Assembly: GCA_934663885.1 (NCBI GenBank)
Contig: CAKUKW010000049.1
Coordinates: forward strand, 1-10,908
Direction of reading: 5' to 3'
Source of the DNA: an uncultured Tidjanibacter sp.
GTDB taxonomy: Bacteria; Bacteroidota; Bacteroidia; Bacteroidales; Rikenellaceae
Length of the DNA: 10,908 bases
The notes under the pieces are model-generated. The model had not been told where the DNA came from, did not search any database, and saw only the letters and a list, made by a program, of their open reading frames with translations. This document shows positions 1 to 7,270 of the stretch, in pieces. Each line of letters begins with the position of its first letter. The stretch's first letter is position 1. The translations under genes were made by a program, and so were the position numbers.

Positions 1-414
1 AATGGAAATGTTTATATCGGTGGTGAGAAAAACGACTGCGTGGCATACTGGATCGACGGAACGCTTTACGAATCAGAGACCGAGTATGAAAGCTATCTGG
101 GTACTAACGGAATGGCCGTACATAACGGCAAGGTTTATCTGACTGGCGAAGACCTTATCGATTACGATTGGTATACTTTCTATGCGGCATACTGGGTAGA
201 CGGCGAATTCTTCAATCTAAAAGGAGATCCCGCCTATCCGAGCAGCGCCAACAGCATAAAGTTCTTCGACAATGACATGTATGTGGCCGGAAAGGAAAAG
301 GATTATGATATTATAAACCACGCTGCATATTGGAAAAACGGGGAAATAGTGATCCTCGACACAACCGAATATGATACCGAAGCGAAAGATATACTTGTGG
401 TGAAAGCGGAGTAA
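1..414 (+). CDS. AYWxxG-repeat protein, probable beta-propeller-like, C-terminal part only
   Basis: The frame is open from the first base and ends at TAA 412-414, so about 137 C-terminal residues are present and the start lies upstream. Seen: three copies of a unit of about 46 residues. Each has a strand of the form VY-x-x-G-E/K (about residues 4-10, 45-51 and 93-99) followed 12-18 residues later by AYWxxG (15-20, 63-68, 109-114). Hydrophobic, aromatic and Gly-turn alternation of this kind is typical of beta-propeller or other all-beta repeat proteins, and similar hypothetical proteins, often secreted or lipoproteins, are common in Bacteroidota. No catalytic motif is visible, and the signal sequence cannot be judged because the N-terminus is missing. 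Fold and location are inference. The gene is the last of its transcript, since a strong terminator follows 50 bases later. Confidence 0.75.
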   Translation, partial: NGNVYIGGEKNDCVAYWIDGTLYESETEYESYLGTNGMAVHNGKVYLTGEDLIDYDWYTFYAAYWVDGEFFNLKGDPAYPSSANSIKFFDNDMYVAGKEKDYDIINHAAYWKNGEIVILDTTEYDTEAKDILVVKAE

Positions 415-463
415 ACAATAACCACGCGCCTGGGGCTCGAATTTACATGAAACAACTAATCTG

Positions 464-496
464 GGAATTACGGCTTAGGCTGTAATTCCTTTTTTT
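464..496 (+). terminator. Rho-independent terminator of the AYW-repeat gene
   Basis: An 11-bp stem (arms 464-474 and 479-489, one G-U pair) closes a TTAG loop and is followed directly by seven T (490-496). It lies 50 bases after the stop codon of the upstream gene and isolates it from the pyruvate oxidase gene. Confidence 0.87.
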
Positions 497-686
497 AAGC
501 TCTATGGCATTCACGCATTGTGTCTATTCTCCGGGATCGTGGCGGCTGGAGTATTTCCGCCTTCTTACGTTTTGGCAAGTGATATTAGGTAACTATATAT
601 ACATATTGTGTTTTAGCATGATACTTGTATGATAAGGCCGTATAAAAGGATCGAAGGATTAATATAGTAATCAACTTGGGAGGAAT

Positions 687-2414
687 ATGGAACAGAAGAA
701 AATAAAGTCGGGTGTAGCCATGCTTAACATACTTGAAAGTTGGGGGGTGGATCATGTTTACGGCATTCCGGGGGGATCGTTCAACTCTGTCATGAATGCG
801 TTTTACGACAAGAGGGATACTCTGAAGTTCATTCAGGTCAGGCATGAAGAGACTGGAGCTATTGCGGCGGCCGTAGATGCCAAGCTGACGGGGAGAGTAG
901 GTGTTTGTTTCGGGACCGCCGGTCCGGGGGCAACGCACCTGTTCAACGGATTATACGATGCACAGATGGACCATGTGCCCGTGTTGGCATTGATAGGACA
1001 GGCGTCTTCCAAGTTAATGAATTACGACTACTTTCAGGAGATGAACGAGAATCCCATGTTCGCGGATGTGAGCGTTTATAACCGCACCGTCATGAATCCC
1101 GAGAGCCTTCCTTATATGGTCGACGATGCCATACGCAAAGCCCACGAGCATAAAGGCGTAGCGGTTGTTACCGTCCCGGTTGATTTCGGCTATGTGGACA
1201 TCCCCGACGTCGACGTTTCTTCCGCCCGCAATCACAGGGTAGGTTTTCCCACTCCAGATCCGCGCGACATAAAGGATGCCGCGGAACTTATTGCAAAAGC
1301 CAATCGGCCTTTATTGTTCGTCGGTCAGGGTGCATACGGGGCGCGGGAAGAAGTATTGGCGCTCTCGGAAAATTACTCACTACCCGTAATACAGACAGTA
1401 TTGGCTAAAGGGCTTGTTCCTGAAAACTCACCAAATTTCCTCGGCACTTCAGGCAGGCTATCGACCAAACCGGCTAACGAGGCTTTGTCTATGACCGACC
1501 TCATCGTTTTTGTAGGCAGCGATTTTCCGTTTGCAAGATTCATGTTCCCCGCCGGTGCGAAGCTAATTCAGATAGACATCGATTCTTCCAAATTGGGTAA
1601 ACGGCACAAAACCGACGTGGCAATACTGGGAGATGCCAAAACTGCGATGCGGCAATTGGTAGAGGCTGGCAAAAAGATTCCTCCTACCCGGTGGCTCGAG
1701 GCGAACAGGAAAAACCGGGTTAACTGGCTGGACTGGATCGGTGGTTTTGAAAACAGCACCGAAATTCCTATGCGCGTGGAACCGGTGTTCAGGGAAATAA
1801 ACAGGATTGCCACCGGGGACGCCATTTTCGTTACCGACGTAGGCAACGTTACCATTCATGCCGTACGTTTCCTGAAAATGCCTGGCGGTAAAGAGAGGTT
1901 TACCACATCGGGCTTGTTCGCTACAATGGGATACGGGGTTCCCGGCGGGATAGCTGCCAGCCTGAGTTATCCTGGCCGGCAGGTGTTTACACTCAGCGGG
2001 GACGGAGGATTCGCTATGGTAATGCAGGATATAATCACACAGGTAAAGTATGGACTTCCGGTAATAAATATAGTATTTTCGAATGGCTCGTTCGGGTTTA
2101 TCGAGGGTGAGCAGGAGGATACCATGCAGCCAAAATATGGCATCGGACTGCACGATGCAGACTATGGTAAGGCCGCCGAAGCAATGGGTGCATTAGGGTT
2201 CACAGTGACAGATCCGAAAGATCTGAGAAATGTTTTCGACAGGGCAGCCAACAGCGACCGGCCGGTAGTAATAGACGTAAAGATTGCGAACTCAAGGCCA
2301 TTCCCGGCCGAAAAAATGCAATTGGATACCGACAGGTTTACAGCGGCCGAGATCGAAACCTTCAGTGAGCGGTATCAGGTCAGGCAAATGCCGTTGTTGA
2401 AAACCTTATTATAA
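687..2414 (+). CDS. spxB: Pyruvate oxidase, Lactobacillus/Streptococcus type (ThDP, FAD, O2-dependent)
   Basis: Predicted to convert pyruvate, phosphate and O2 to acetyl phosphate, CO2 and H2O2 in the cytoplasm. The 575 residues are close to the family length (about 590-600). Domains in order: N-terminal ThDP-binding (PYR) with YGIPGGS at 25-31 and the ThDP-activating Glu in RHEETGA (52-58); the stretch FQEMNENP at 116-123, which holds the active-site Phe-Gln of Lactobacillus plantarum oxidase; a central FAD-binding domain with KPANEAL and LGKRHKTD (303-310); and a C-terminal PP domain with the Mg/ThDP motif from GDGG (438-441) to the Asn at 466, then FIEGEQEDT (471-479). These stretches match Lactobacillus and streptococcal oxidases much better than E. 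coli PoxB or acetolactate synthase, and PoxB's C-terminal membrane helix is absent. GGGAGG at 678-683, 3 nt before the ATG, supports this start, as does the family N-terminus. The gene is monocistronic. The oxidase rather than dehydrogenase reaction is inferred from similarity. Confidence 0.92.
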   Translation: MEQKKIKSGVAMLNILESWGVDHVYGIPGGSFNSVMNAFYDKRDTLKFIQVRHEETGAIAAAVDAKLTGRVGVCFGTAGPGATHLFNGLYDAQMDHVPVLALIGQASSKLMNYDYFQEMNENPMFADVSVYNRTVMNPESLPYMVDDAIRKAHEHKGVAVVTVPVDFGYVDIPDVDVSSARNHRVGFPTPDPRDIKDAAELIAKANRPLLFVGQGAYGAREEVLALSENYSLPVIQTVLAKGLVPENSPNFLGTSGRLSTKPANEALSMTDLIVFVGSDFPFARFMFPAGAKLIQIDIDSSKLGKRHKTDVAILGDAKTAMRQLVEAGKKIPPTRWLEANRKNRVNWLDWIGGFENSTEIPMRVEPVFREINRIATGDAIFVTDVGNVTIHAVRFLKMPGGKERFTTSGLFATMGYGVPGGIAASLSYPGRQVFTLSGDGGFAMVMQDIITQVKYGLPVINIVFSNGSFGFIEGEQEDTMQPKYGIGLHDADYGKAAEAMGALGFTVTDPKDLRNVFDRAANSDRPVVIDVKIANSRPFPAEKMQLDTDRFTAAEIETFSERYQVRQMPLLKTLL

Positions 2415-2748
2415 GTATTCTTCCGGGCCGTCAGGGAGATTTAAATTTCGGTTAGATATCATTGATGGCCAAATACGGTATAGTGCAGGAGAATATATTG
2501 GAAAGAAATTAAATCTATTCCTTGTAATTTCCTGTAATAACGACTAAGAACCCGGGTTCACGCTCCGGTTCTTTTTTATGGTTTATCCGTAAATTTGCCG
2601 GCATCTAATATGCTGTTGCAGATAGTGGCAATTAAACTCCTTCTACGTGAAGAATTTCGGTTATCACAGTTCCGCTTTAAAAAAATAGTGTAACTCGTAC
2701 CTCTTTTGTACGGCTTTGGTGTGTTTTTTAATCATTTCGGTAACAATT
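2415..2748. other. Non-coding interval between the pyruvate oxidase and sensor kinase genes
   Basis: No convincing gene lies here. The only recognisable elements are the terminator at 2546-2577 and a small hairpin with arms CGTAC and GTACG at about 2697-2712, of unknown meaning. An isolated TAAATTTG box at 2590-2597 lacks a good -33 partner. A 15-codon frame from 2465 has no support. Confidence 0.6.
2546..2577 (+). terminator. Rho-independent terminator downstream of pyruvate oxidase
   Basis: Arms AAGAACC (2546-2552) and GGTTCTT (2567-2573) pair perfectly, extended inward by a CGG/CCG pairing with a one-base bulge, and are followed by a T run to 2577. It lies 131 bases after the stop codon, so the oxidase mRNA would have an unusually long 3' untranslated tail. 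Confidence 0.77.
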
Positions 2749-2782
2749 TTTGCAGTTTCGTCGCCGGCAGGGATTATTTTTG
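2749..2782 (+). promoter_or_regulatory. Bacteroidetes-type promoter of the LytS/LytTR operon
   Basis: TTTG at 2749-2752 and TATTTTTG at 2775-2782 match the Bacteroidetes consensus (-33 TTTG, -7 TAnnTTTG) exactly, with a 22-bp spacer, slightly over the usual 19-21. Transcription would begin near 2788, which places the kinase start at ATG 2822 rather than at the upstream TTG at 2750, which lies inside the promoter. Confidence 0.65.
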
Positions 2783-2821
2783 TATCGGAATAATTTACTA
2801 TTTATACAACCTGTGGAAAAT

Positions 2822-3910
2822 ATGCCTACTTCATCCCGGAAAAGAAAATCCGTAGTTCCGTTCAGCGCCAGGCAGGCACTTCAGGCGTCTATTCTCGTAA
2901 GCCTTATCCTTAACTTGGTATTGATACTGGGCGTTTTTTTTGGGCGTTCGAGGGATGTTATGGGCGAATTGCAGCTGGGTTGGTCGTCTTACCTTTATTA
3001 TTTCCTGTGGCATTTCGGGTGTAATGTCCTGATGTTTTTCCTCCTTTTCCTGCTTAATTTCCGTGTAGTTAAAATGAAACGGAAAAGAGGGGGGCTGGTA
3101 ATTGTAGGGGGAACACTTCTGATATGCCTTGTACTCAGCCCTGTATTATCCCAGTTGCAATGGCTGGCATTGGGCGGAGGAGATAAGTCCGAGATAGGCA
3201 GGGAGGCCTTTATTGTAATTAATGTGATAAAAGACCTTATTGTAGGCGCTGCGGTTGTTATAATAACCAGTTATTTAAGTATCTATCACAAAAGGGAGCA
3301 AATGATGATCGCAAACCAGAAACTGCAGGAAGAGAATATACGGATAAAATATGAAGCGCTGAAGAACCAGTTGGATCCCCATTTCCTGTTTAATTCGCTC
3401 AATACGCTCAACGGGCTGATAGGCGTCGATGACGACAGGGCCCATGAATATGTGGATAATCTTTCGTCTGTTTTCCGCTATACGCTCCACAGTAAGACGA
3501 TAGTTAAACTCGAGGAGGAGATAGAATATGTCGATGCCTATGTTTCAATGCTGAAAATAAGGTTCGGAGAGAGTTTGCATGTGGATTACAATCTGGATAA
3601 TAAATACCGGGCTTATTACATTATGCCTGCAAGTTTACAGCTACTTGTGGAAAATGCCGTGAAGCATAACGTGGTTAGTAATAAGAACCCACTGATAGTC
3701 AGGGTTGAAAGCACTCAGGACGATACTATAATAGTAAGCAACCGCATCAACCCCAAGACGGAGAAAAGCATCGGCGGGGTGGGACTGGCTAACCTTACCG
3801 AGAGATACTCGATACTTTTCGGAAAGAGTGTCGGGATATCGGACGCGGAAGGAGTGTTCCGGGTGGAAGTACCACTTATCAATGAAAAGGATAAAAAATT
3901 AAATATATGA
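2822..3910 (+). CDS. LytS-family membrane sensor histidine kinase (His_kinase PF06580 type)
   Basis: Inner-membrane sensor kinase of 362 residues, expected to autophosphorylate on His and pass the phosphate to the regulator encoded just downstream. Seen: four hydrophobic segments at about 20-40, 57-80, 91-111 and 132-154, with no large periplasmic domain; a short coiled-coil linker (155-182); the phospho-acceptor motif DPHFLFNSLN with His187; the N box LLVENAVKHN (274-283); and a C-terminal glycine box GGVGLANLTERY (318-329). This order is that of the LytS/YehU-type kinases common in Bacteroidota. The frame continues 24 codons upstream, but that part overlaps the promoter and has no family support, so ATG 2822 is chosen. 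GTG 2813 is a weaker alternative. The ribosome binding site (GGAAAA) is poor. The signal is unknown; with so little outside the membrane, it may be sensed within the membrane. Confidence 0.9.
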   Translation: MPTSSRKRKSVVPFSARQALQASILVSLILNLVLILGVFFGRSRDVMGELQLGWSSYLYYFLWHFGCNVLMFFLLFLLNFRVVKMKRKRGGLVIVGGTLLICLVLSPVLSQLQWLALGGGDKSEIGREAFIVINVIKDLIVGAAVVIITSYLSIYHKREQMMIANQKLQEENIRIKYEALKNQLDPHFLFNSLNTLNGLIGVDDDRAHEYVDNLSSVFRYTLHSKTIVKLEEEIEYVDAYVSMLKIRFGESLHVDYNLDNKYRAYYIMPASLQLLVENAVKHNVVSNKNPLIVRVESTQDDTIIVSNRINPKTEKSIGGVGLANLTERYSILFGKSVGISDAEGVFRVEVPLINEKDKKLNI

Positions 3911-4671
3911 AAGTTATTATAATAGAGGATGAGGTTATCGCTGCACAGACACTGCAGCGGCTCATCGGGGAGATCCGCAGCGATTTCGAAGTGCAGGCTG
4001 TCCTGCAAACGGTGGAGGAGAGCGTGGAATGGTTCGGAGCGAATCCCATGCCGGACCTGGCATTTATGGATATCCACCTCGCCGACGGCTCTTCCTTCGG
4101 CATATTCGAAAAGGTAAGTATCGACTGTCCCATAATTTTCACCACCGCTTACAACGAATATGCGTTGGAGGCTTTCGAGGTTAACGGTATAGACTACCTG
4201 CTGAAACCGATAAACAAGGCGAGGCTGACTAAAGCGATAACCAAATTCGGCAATATCTCTTTCCGCAACGACAATACCCAGATGATTTACGACCTGGTGC
4301 AGTCGCTCAACGAAAAGCAAAGCCGGCGCAAGAGCCATTTCCTGGTCCCCCATAAAGACAAACTCCTGCCGCTTGCAGTGGAAGATATCGCTTATTTCCA
4401 GGCCGATATGAAGATAGCCAGGGCAACTACTTTTGACGGAAGAAACTACTCCCTCGATTATTCGCTGGAAGAGCTGATGAAGAATCTCGATCCGGAGCAG
4501 TTTTTTAGGGTGAACAGGCAGTTCGTGGTATCGCATAAGTCTATTACCGATCTTTCACAGTGGTTCACGGGAAAATTGTCCGTAAACCTAAAGGTGCCGG
4601 TTCCTGAGAAAATACTTGTAAGTAAGGCCAGGGTGTCGGACTTCAAAACTTGGTTCACAAAAAGTTATTGA
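3907..4671 (+). CDS. LytTR-family response regulator
   Basis: Cytoplasmic DNA-binding partner of the upstream kinase, 254 residues. The receiver domain (1-about 118) has the acidic pocket EDE (7-9), the phospho-acceptor Asp55 in FMDIHLADG, Thr79/Thr80, and the conserved Lys100-Pro101 in DYLLKP. A linker of about 25 residues leads to a LytTR domain (about 143-254) with VEDIAYFQAD, a later FFRVNRQFVVS stretch and KILVSKARVSDFK near the end, all typical of that fold. The ATG overlaps the TGA stop of the kinase gene by 4 nt (ATGA), so the two are translationally coupled and almost certainly a cognate pair. LytTR proteins bind paired short direct repeats; a candidate repeat lies directly downstream at 4705-4740, ahead of the beta-barrel/lipoprotein genes. 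That target is inference. Autoregulation is also possible. Confidence 0.95.
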   Translation: MKVIIIEDEVIAAQTLQRLIGEIRSDFEVQAVLQTVEESVEWFGANPMPDLAFMDIHLADGSSFGIFEKVSIDCPIIFTTAYNEYALEAFEVNGIDYLLKPINKARLTKAITKFGNISFRNDNTQMIYDLVQSLNEKQSRRKSHFLVPHKDKLLPLAVEDIAYFQADMKIARATTFDGRNYSLDYSLEELMKNLDPEQFFRVNRQFVVSHKSITDLSQWFTGKLSVNLKVPVPEKILVSKARVSDFKTWFTKSY

Positions 4672-4704
4672 TCTGCGATAAAGCGTTTGTCATTCCTTAC
4701 GCTG

Positions 4705-4740
4705 GGTAATTTACAATGGCCCGGTAAATTTATTAATGGC
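4705..4740 (+). repeat. Imperfect tandem direct repeat, candidate LytTR operator
   Basis: Two copies: GGTAATTTACAATGGC at 4705-4720 and GGTAAATTTATTAATGGC at 4723-4740. The AATGGC ends are exactly 20 bp apart, about two helical turns, so both copies face the same side of the DNA. LytTR regulators bind pairs of roughly 9-bp direct repeats spaced about two turns apart. The position just after the LytTR gene and upstream of a putative promoter makes an operator plausible. Function is inferred. Confidence 0.5.
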
Positions 4741-4780
4741 TTTTTAACGGCCGGAATCGGTGTTGTAACGATAAAAAGCC
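4738..4780. repeat. Imperfect inverted repeat upstream of the beta-barrel gene
   Basis: Arms GGCTTTTTAACG (4738-4749) and CGATAAAAAGCC (4769-4780) are complementary at 11 of 12 positions around a 19-base centre, which itself holds a small CCG/CGG hairpin. No T run follows, so it is not a standard terminator. It overlaps the end of the direct repeat and the putative promoter spacer, which suggests an operator or an mRNA structure. Confidence 0.5.
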
Positions 4781-4789
4781 TTACCTTTC
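4762..4789 (+). promoter_or_regulatory. Possible Bacteroidetes-type promoter of the beta-barrel/lipoprotein operon
   Basis: GTTG at 4762-4765 and TACCTTTC at 4782-4789 each differ from the -33 and -7 consensus by one base, with a 16-bp spacer that is shorter than usual. The imperfect match would fit a promoter that needs an activator such as the adjacent LytTR protein. The leader would be about 50 nt. Confidence 0.35.
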
Positions 4790-4847
4790 GGGCCGAATTG
4801 CTGACACAAATAATTTAACGTGCTATAACTCATAATTAAATCTTTTT

Positions 4848-5603
4848 ATGAAGAAACTTAAACTATTATTTTTATCCGCCGCGTTTTTATGCTTGTATGC
4901 TTCTGGTGGCAATCTTAACGCTCAGGCGTTCGACAGGGGTATCGTCAATCAGGTTTTCGTACCTAAAGGGCAATGGCTGGTAGGCGGTGCGTTTTCTTAC
5001 AGCCAGTTCAATATGGCAGATTATGATTTTCTTATATTGAGCAATATGGACCTTAACGGCTATACACTCAATATCAATCCCTTTGCCGGTTATTTCATCA
5101 AAGACAACATGGCATTGGGCGTCCGTTTCGGATACAATCGTACGAGTGCCAACATAGACAAGCTCGATCTTACGCTTTTTGACGATCTGGGGGCCAATAT
5201 AGAGGATTATTCGTATGTGCAACACGTCTATTCGGGAACTGTCATGATGCGTAACTATATCAGCATCGGAGAGAAAAAACGTTTCGGACTCTTTAATGAA
5301 GTCAGGCTGACAGCGGGCGGCGGCCAGGGCAAATTCGTTTCCGGAACAGGAGATGCCATAACCGGTACCTACCAGAACATATACGAGTTCCAGCTCGGCC
5401 TTGCTCCCGGACTGGTGGCTTTCGTGACCAACAGCATAGCAGTGGAGGCTTCCGTGGGTATAATGGGATTGCAGTACAAGAAAATCGCGCAGACCAAGGA
5501 TCAGGTATATGAAGGCTCCTATGATACCAGCGGGTTGAATTTCAAGTTTGATATTTTCTCAATCAACCTGGGAATATCATTTTATATCTCACCTAAAAAA
5601 TAG
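4848..5603 (+). CDS. Secreted outer-membrane beta-barrel protein
   Basis: A 251-residue exported protein. Residues 1-27 form a signal peptide: KK at 2-3, a hydrophobic core at about 6-18, and a probable cleavage after NLNA or AQA (25 or 27). The mature part alternates polar and hydrophobic/aromatic residues in about ten strands separated by Gly/Asn/Asp turns, for example LVGGAFSYSQF, INPFAGYFI, ALGVRFGY, GLFNEVRLTAGG and the final INLGISFYIS. This pattern is that of the small outer-membrane beta-barrel families (OmpA/OmpW-like, PF13505 type) of Bacteroidota. No enzyme motif is seen, so its role (pore, adhesin or anchor) is unknown. The start has no Shine-Dalgarno, only an A/T-rich leader, as is common in this phylum. 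Eight bases separate it from the lipoprotein gene, so the two are probably cotranscribed and may act together at the cell surface. Confidence 0.85.
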   Translation: MKKLKLLFLSAAFLCLYASGGNLNAQAFDRGIVNQVFVPKGQWLVGGAFSYSQFNMADYDFLILSNMDLNGYTLNINPFAGYFIKDNMALGVRFGYNRTSANIDKLDLTLFDDLGANIEDYSYVQHVYSGTVMMRNYISIGEKKRFGLFNEVRLTAGGGQGKFVSGTGDAITGTYQNIYEFQLGLAPGLVAFVTNSIAVEASVGIMGLQYKKIAQTKDQVYEGSYDTSGLNFKFDIFSINLGISFYISPKK

Positions 5604-5611
5604 GCATAACA

Positions 5612-7189
5612 ATGAAAAAGATACTTTCAATCTCGGCCATAGCGGTCGCTATTATTCTCGGTTCATGTATACGGAACGACATTCCCATAGCCCGGGTAGA
5701 GGCGGATATTACCACTTTTATGGTCAGCGGTCAAGTAGGCATATCAGTTATCGACAAGCCGGGCCGTACAGTTACGGTTGAAGTTGACGAATCGGTCGAC
5801 TTGAGGGAACTCAGCATACTTGCATTTGAGGCGCAATCCGCCGACGGGGAAGCGGAAATAACTTCTACTCTGGCACAGGGAGATAAAATAAACCTGCTTT
5901 CACCTCTTACCGTAACCCTCACGACTTACCAGGATTATGAGTGGACTATCAAAGGGGTTCAGAATATTGAGAGGGTGATGATGGTAGAGAACCAGGTAGG
6001 CGAAGCGGTTATCGATGCCGACACAGGAACAGTAGACATACGCGTCGCCCAGTCGCAGCCTCTCGACGACATTACCGTGACCGATATGAAACTCGGGCAA
6101 ACAGGTTCTGTCACTTCGCCTGACTTTACTACTGTCAAAGATTTCACGGAGCCCGTAGAGTTTACCGTCACATATAAGGACAGGTCTCAGAAATGGACGG
6201 TTTCCATATCGCACGGCGACCTGCTTACAGGAGAATCGAATCCATGGGCAAAATTTGTTTACCTGACCGGATATTGCCTTAATAACAATGGCAATGCCTC
6301 TTTCGAATATAAGGAAGAAAGCGCGGCTTCCTGGTCCGCAGTACCTATGGAGGGCATCGTTGTCGAAGGGGACAAGATTTCCTGCAAACTGGAAGGACTC
6401 CAGCCGCTTACCTCTTACCAGTTCAGGGTGGTTCAGGGCGAGAATGCCAGCAGCCCGGCGTCATTCGTTACAGAACCGGCCAGCCAGGTACTCAATATGG
6501 GATTTGATGACTGGTATTCGGAGCTTTCCGGTACGAAAAAGGTAATATGGTATGCCAATAAGGATCTTTCCGAAGAAAACTATATCTGGGACAGCGGGAA
6601 TAAAGGTGTAACAATTATTTCCGACAGCACTACCACGCCCGAGGAGGATCATCTTGCAGTTGATGGTGAAGGAAAGAAAGCCGCCAAACTCGCATCGAAA
6701 AAAGTGATCATCGCTTTCGCTGCGGGAAGTCTTTTTACCGGGAAATTCGTTGAGTTGCAGGGTTTGGGAGCTAAGCTCAGCTTCGGTATCCCGTACGATT
6801 CCAGACCGCTGGCGTTAAAGGGTTATTACGACTATACCCCTAAGACCATAGACAACGCGAAAGCTCCTTATGAGGAACTAAAGGGTACTACGGACAGGTG
6901 CCATATCTATGTGATACTCGCAGACAGGGAAGAACCGTTCGAGATAAACACAACTACGTCGACGTTCATAAACGTCGAGAACGACCCGACTATAATAGCT
7001 TACGGCGAACTCGACAGCGACCAGCCGACGGAGGGTTACCAGCCGTTTACTATAAATATAGAGTACCGGGATATGGTCAGGAAGCCCAATATGATAGTTG
7101 TAGTGGCTACCTCGTCGCGCTATGGCGATTATTTCACCGGTGCTTCAGGCAGCCTCCTCTATGTGGATGAGCTTGAACTGGTATTTTAG
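5612..7189 (+). CDS. PCMD-type lipoprotein with duplicated beta domain and Fn3-like domain
   Basis: A 525-residue lipoprotein. The signal peptide ends in lipobox LGSC with Cys19 as lipid attachment site. Residues 32-114 and 119-199 appear to be two copies of one beta domain: both begin with F/V-M-V-x-x-QVG followed two or three residues later by VID, and end with a T(V/Y)...W-T-(I/V) strand. Residues 212-287 resemble a fibronectin type III domain (LQPLTSYQFRV then FVTEPA). From 292 to the end the sequence matches the PCMD (putative carbohydrate metabolism, PF13201) pattern: MGFDDWYSE, W-YANKD, an AAKLASKK strand, and C-terminal FTGASGSLLYVDELEL. PCMD proteins are Bacteroidota surface lipoproteins thought to bind or act on glycans, but no activity is firmly known and no SusC/SusD pair is present here. 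It follows the beta-barrel gene by 8 bases and is closed by a strong terminator. Confidence 0.85.
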   Translation: MKKILSISAIAVAIILGSCIRNDIPIARVEADITTFMVSGQVGISVIDKPGRTVTVEVDESVDLRELSILAFEAQSADGEAEITSTLAQGDKINLLSPLTVTLTTYQDYEWTIKGVQNIERVMMVENQVGEAVIDADTGTVDIRVAQSQPLDDITVTDMKLGQTGSVTSPDFTTVKDFTEPVEFTVTYKDRSQKWTVSISHGDLLTGESNPWAKFVYLTGYCLNNNGNASFEYKEESAASWSAVPMEGIVVEGDKISCKLEGLQPLTSYQFRVVQGENASSPASFVTEPASQVLNMGFDDWYSELSGTKKVIWYANKDLSEENYIWDSGNKGVTIISDSTTTPEEDHLAVDGEGKKAAKLASKKVIIAFAAGSLFTGKFVELQGLGAKLSFGIPYDSRPLALKGYYDYTPKTIDNAKAPYEELKGTTDRCHIYVILADREEPFEINTTTSTFINVENDPTIIAYGELDSDQPTEGYQPFTINIEYRDMVRKPNMIVVVATSSRYGDYFTGASGSLLYVDELELVF

Positions 7190-7210
7190 TAATATACTTT
7201 TATAATTTCA

Positions 7211-7245
7211 CGGGCCGGGGCATTTTTGCCCCGGCCTGTTTATTT
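7211..7245 (+). terminator. Rho-independent terminator of the beta-barrel/lipoprotein operon
   Basis: An 11-bp GC-rich stem (arms 7211-7221 and 7228-7238, one G-U pair) with loop ATTTTT is followed by TTTATTT (7239-7245). It lies 21 bases after the lipoprotein stop codon and separates that operon from the biosynthetic operon. Confidence 0.9.
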
Positions 7246-7270
7246 GAGTTTACCTGCCGACTACACAGTC

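Noticed and set aside
571..603. Possible promoter of the pyruvate oxidase gene (TTTG 571-574, TATATACA 596-603)
   Set aside because: The spacing of 21 bp is right, but the -7 box matches only the TA of TAnnTTTG in an AT-rich stretch. It may be real but is too weak to list. TACGTTTT at 566-573 has no -33 partner.
1563..2153. A 196-codon minus-strand frame inside the pyruvate oxidase gene
   Set aside because: It is antisense to the conserved FAD and ThDP domains; its translation shows no recognisable domain and is rich in Pro, His and Arg, as expected of a shadow frame.
687..2414. Acetolactate synthase or E. coli-type PoxB as identity of the ThDP enzyme
   Set aside because: Stretches such as FQEMNENP, LGKRHKTD and FIEGEQEDT follow the Lactobacillus/Streptococcus oxidases. 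The C-terminal membrane helix of PoxB and the usual ilvB neighbour ilvN are both missing.
2590..2597. TAAATTTG, a perfect -7 box in the gap after the pyruvate oxidase terminator
   Set aside because: No TTTG-like -33 box lies at the right distance, and no gene starts within 200 bases. The promoter at 2749-2782 is better placed.
3715..4536. A 273-codon open frame on the minus strand opposite the kinase/regulator genes
   Set aside because: It lies antisense to two well-supported genes with complete family motifs, its translation resembles no family, and it has no promoter or binding site. It is a shadow of their codon usage.
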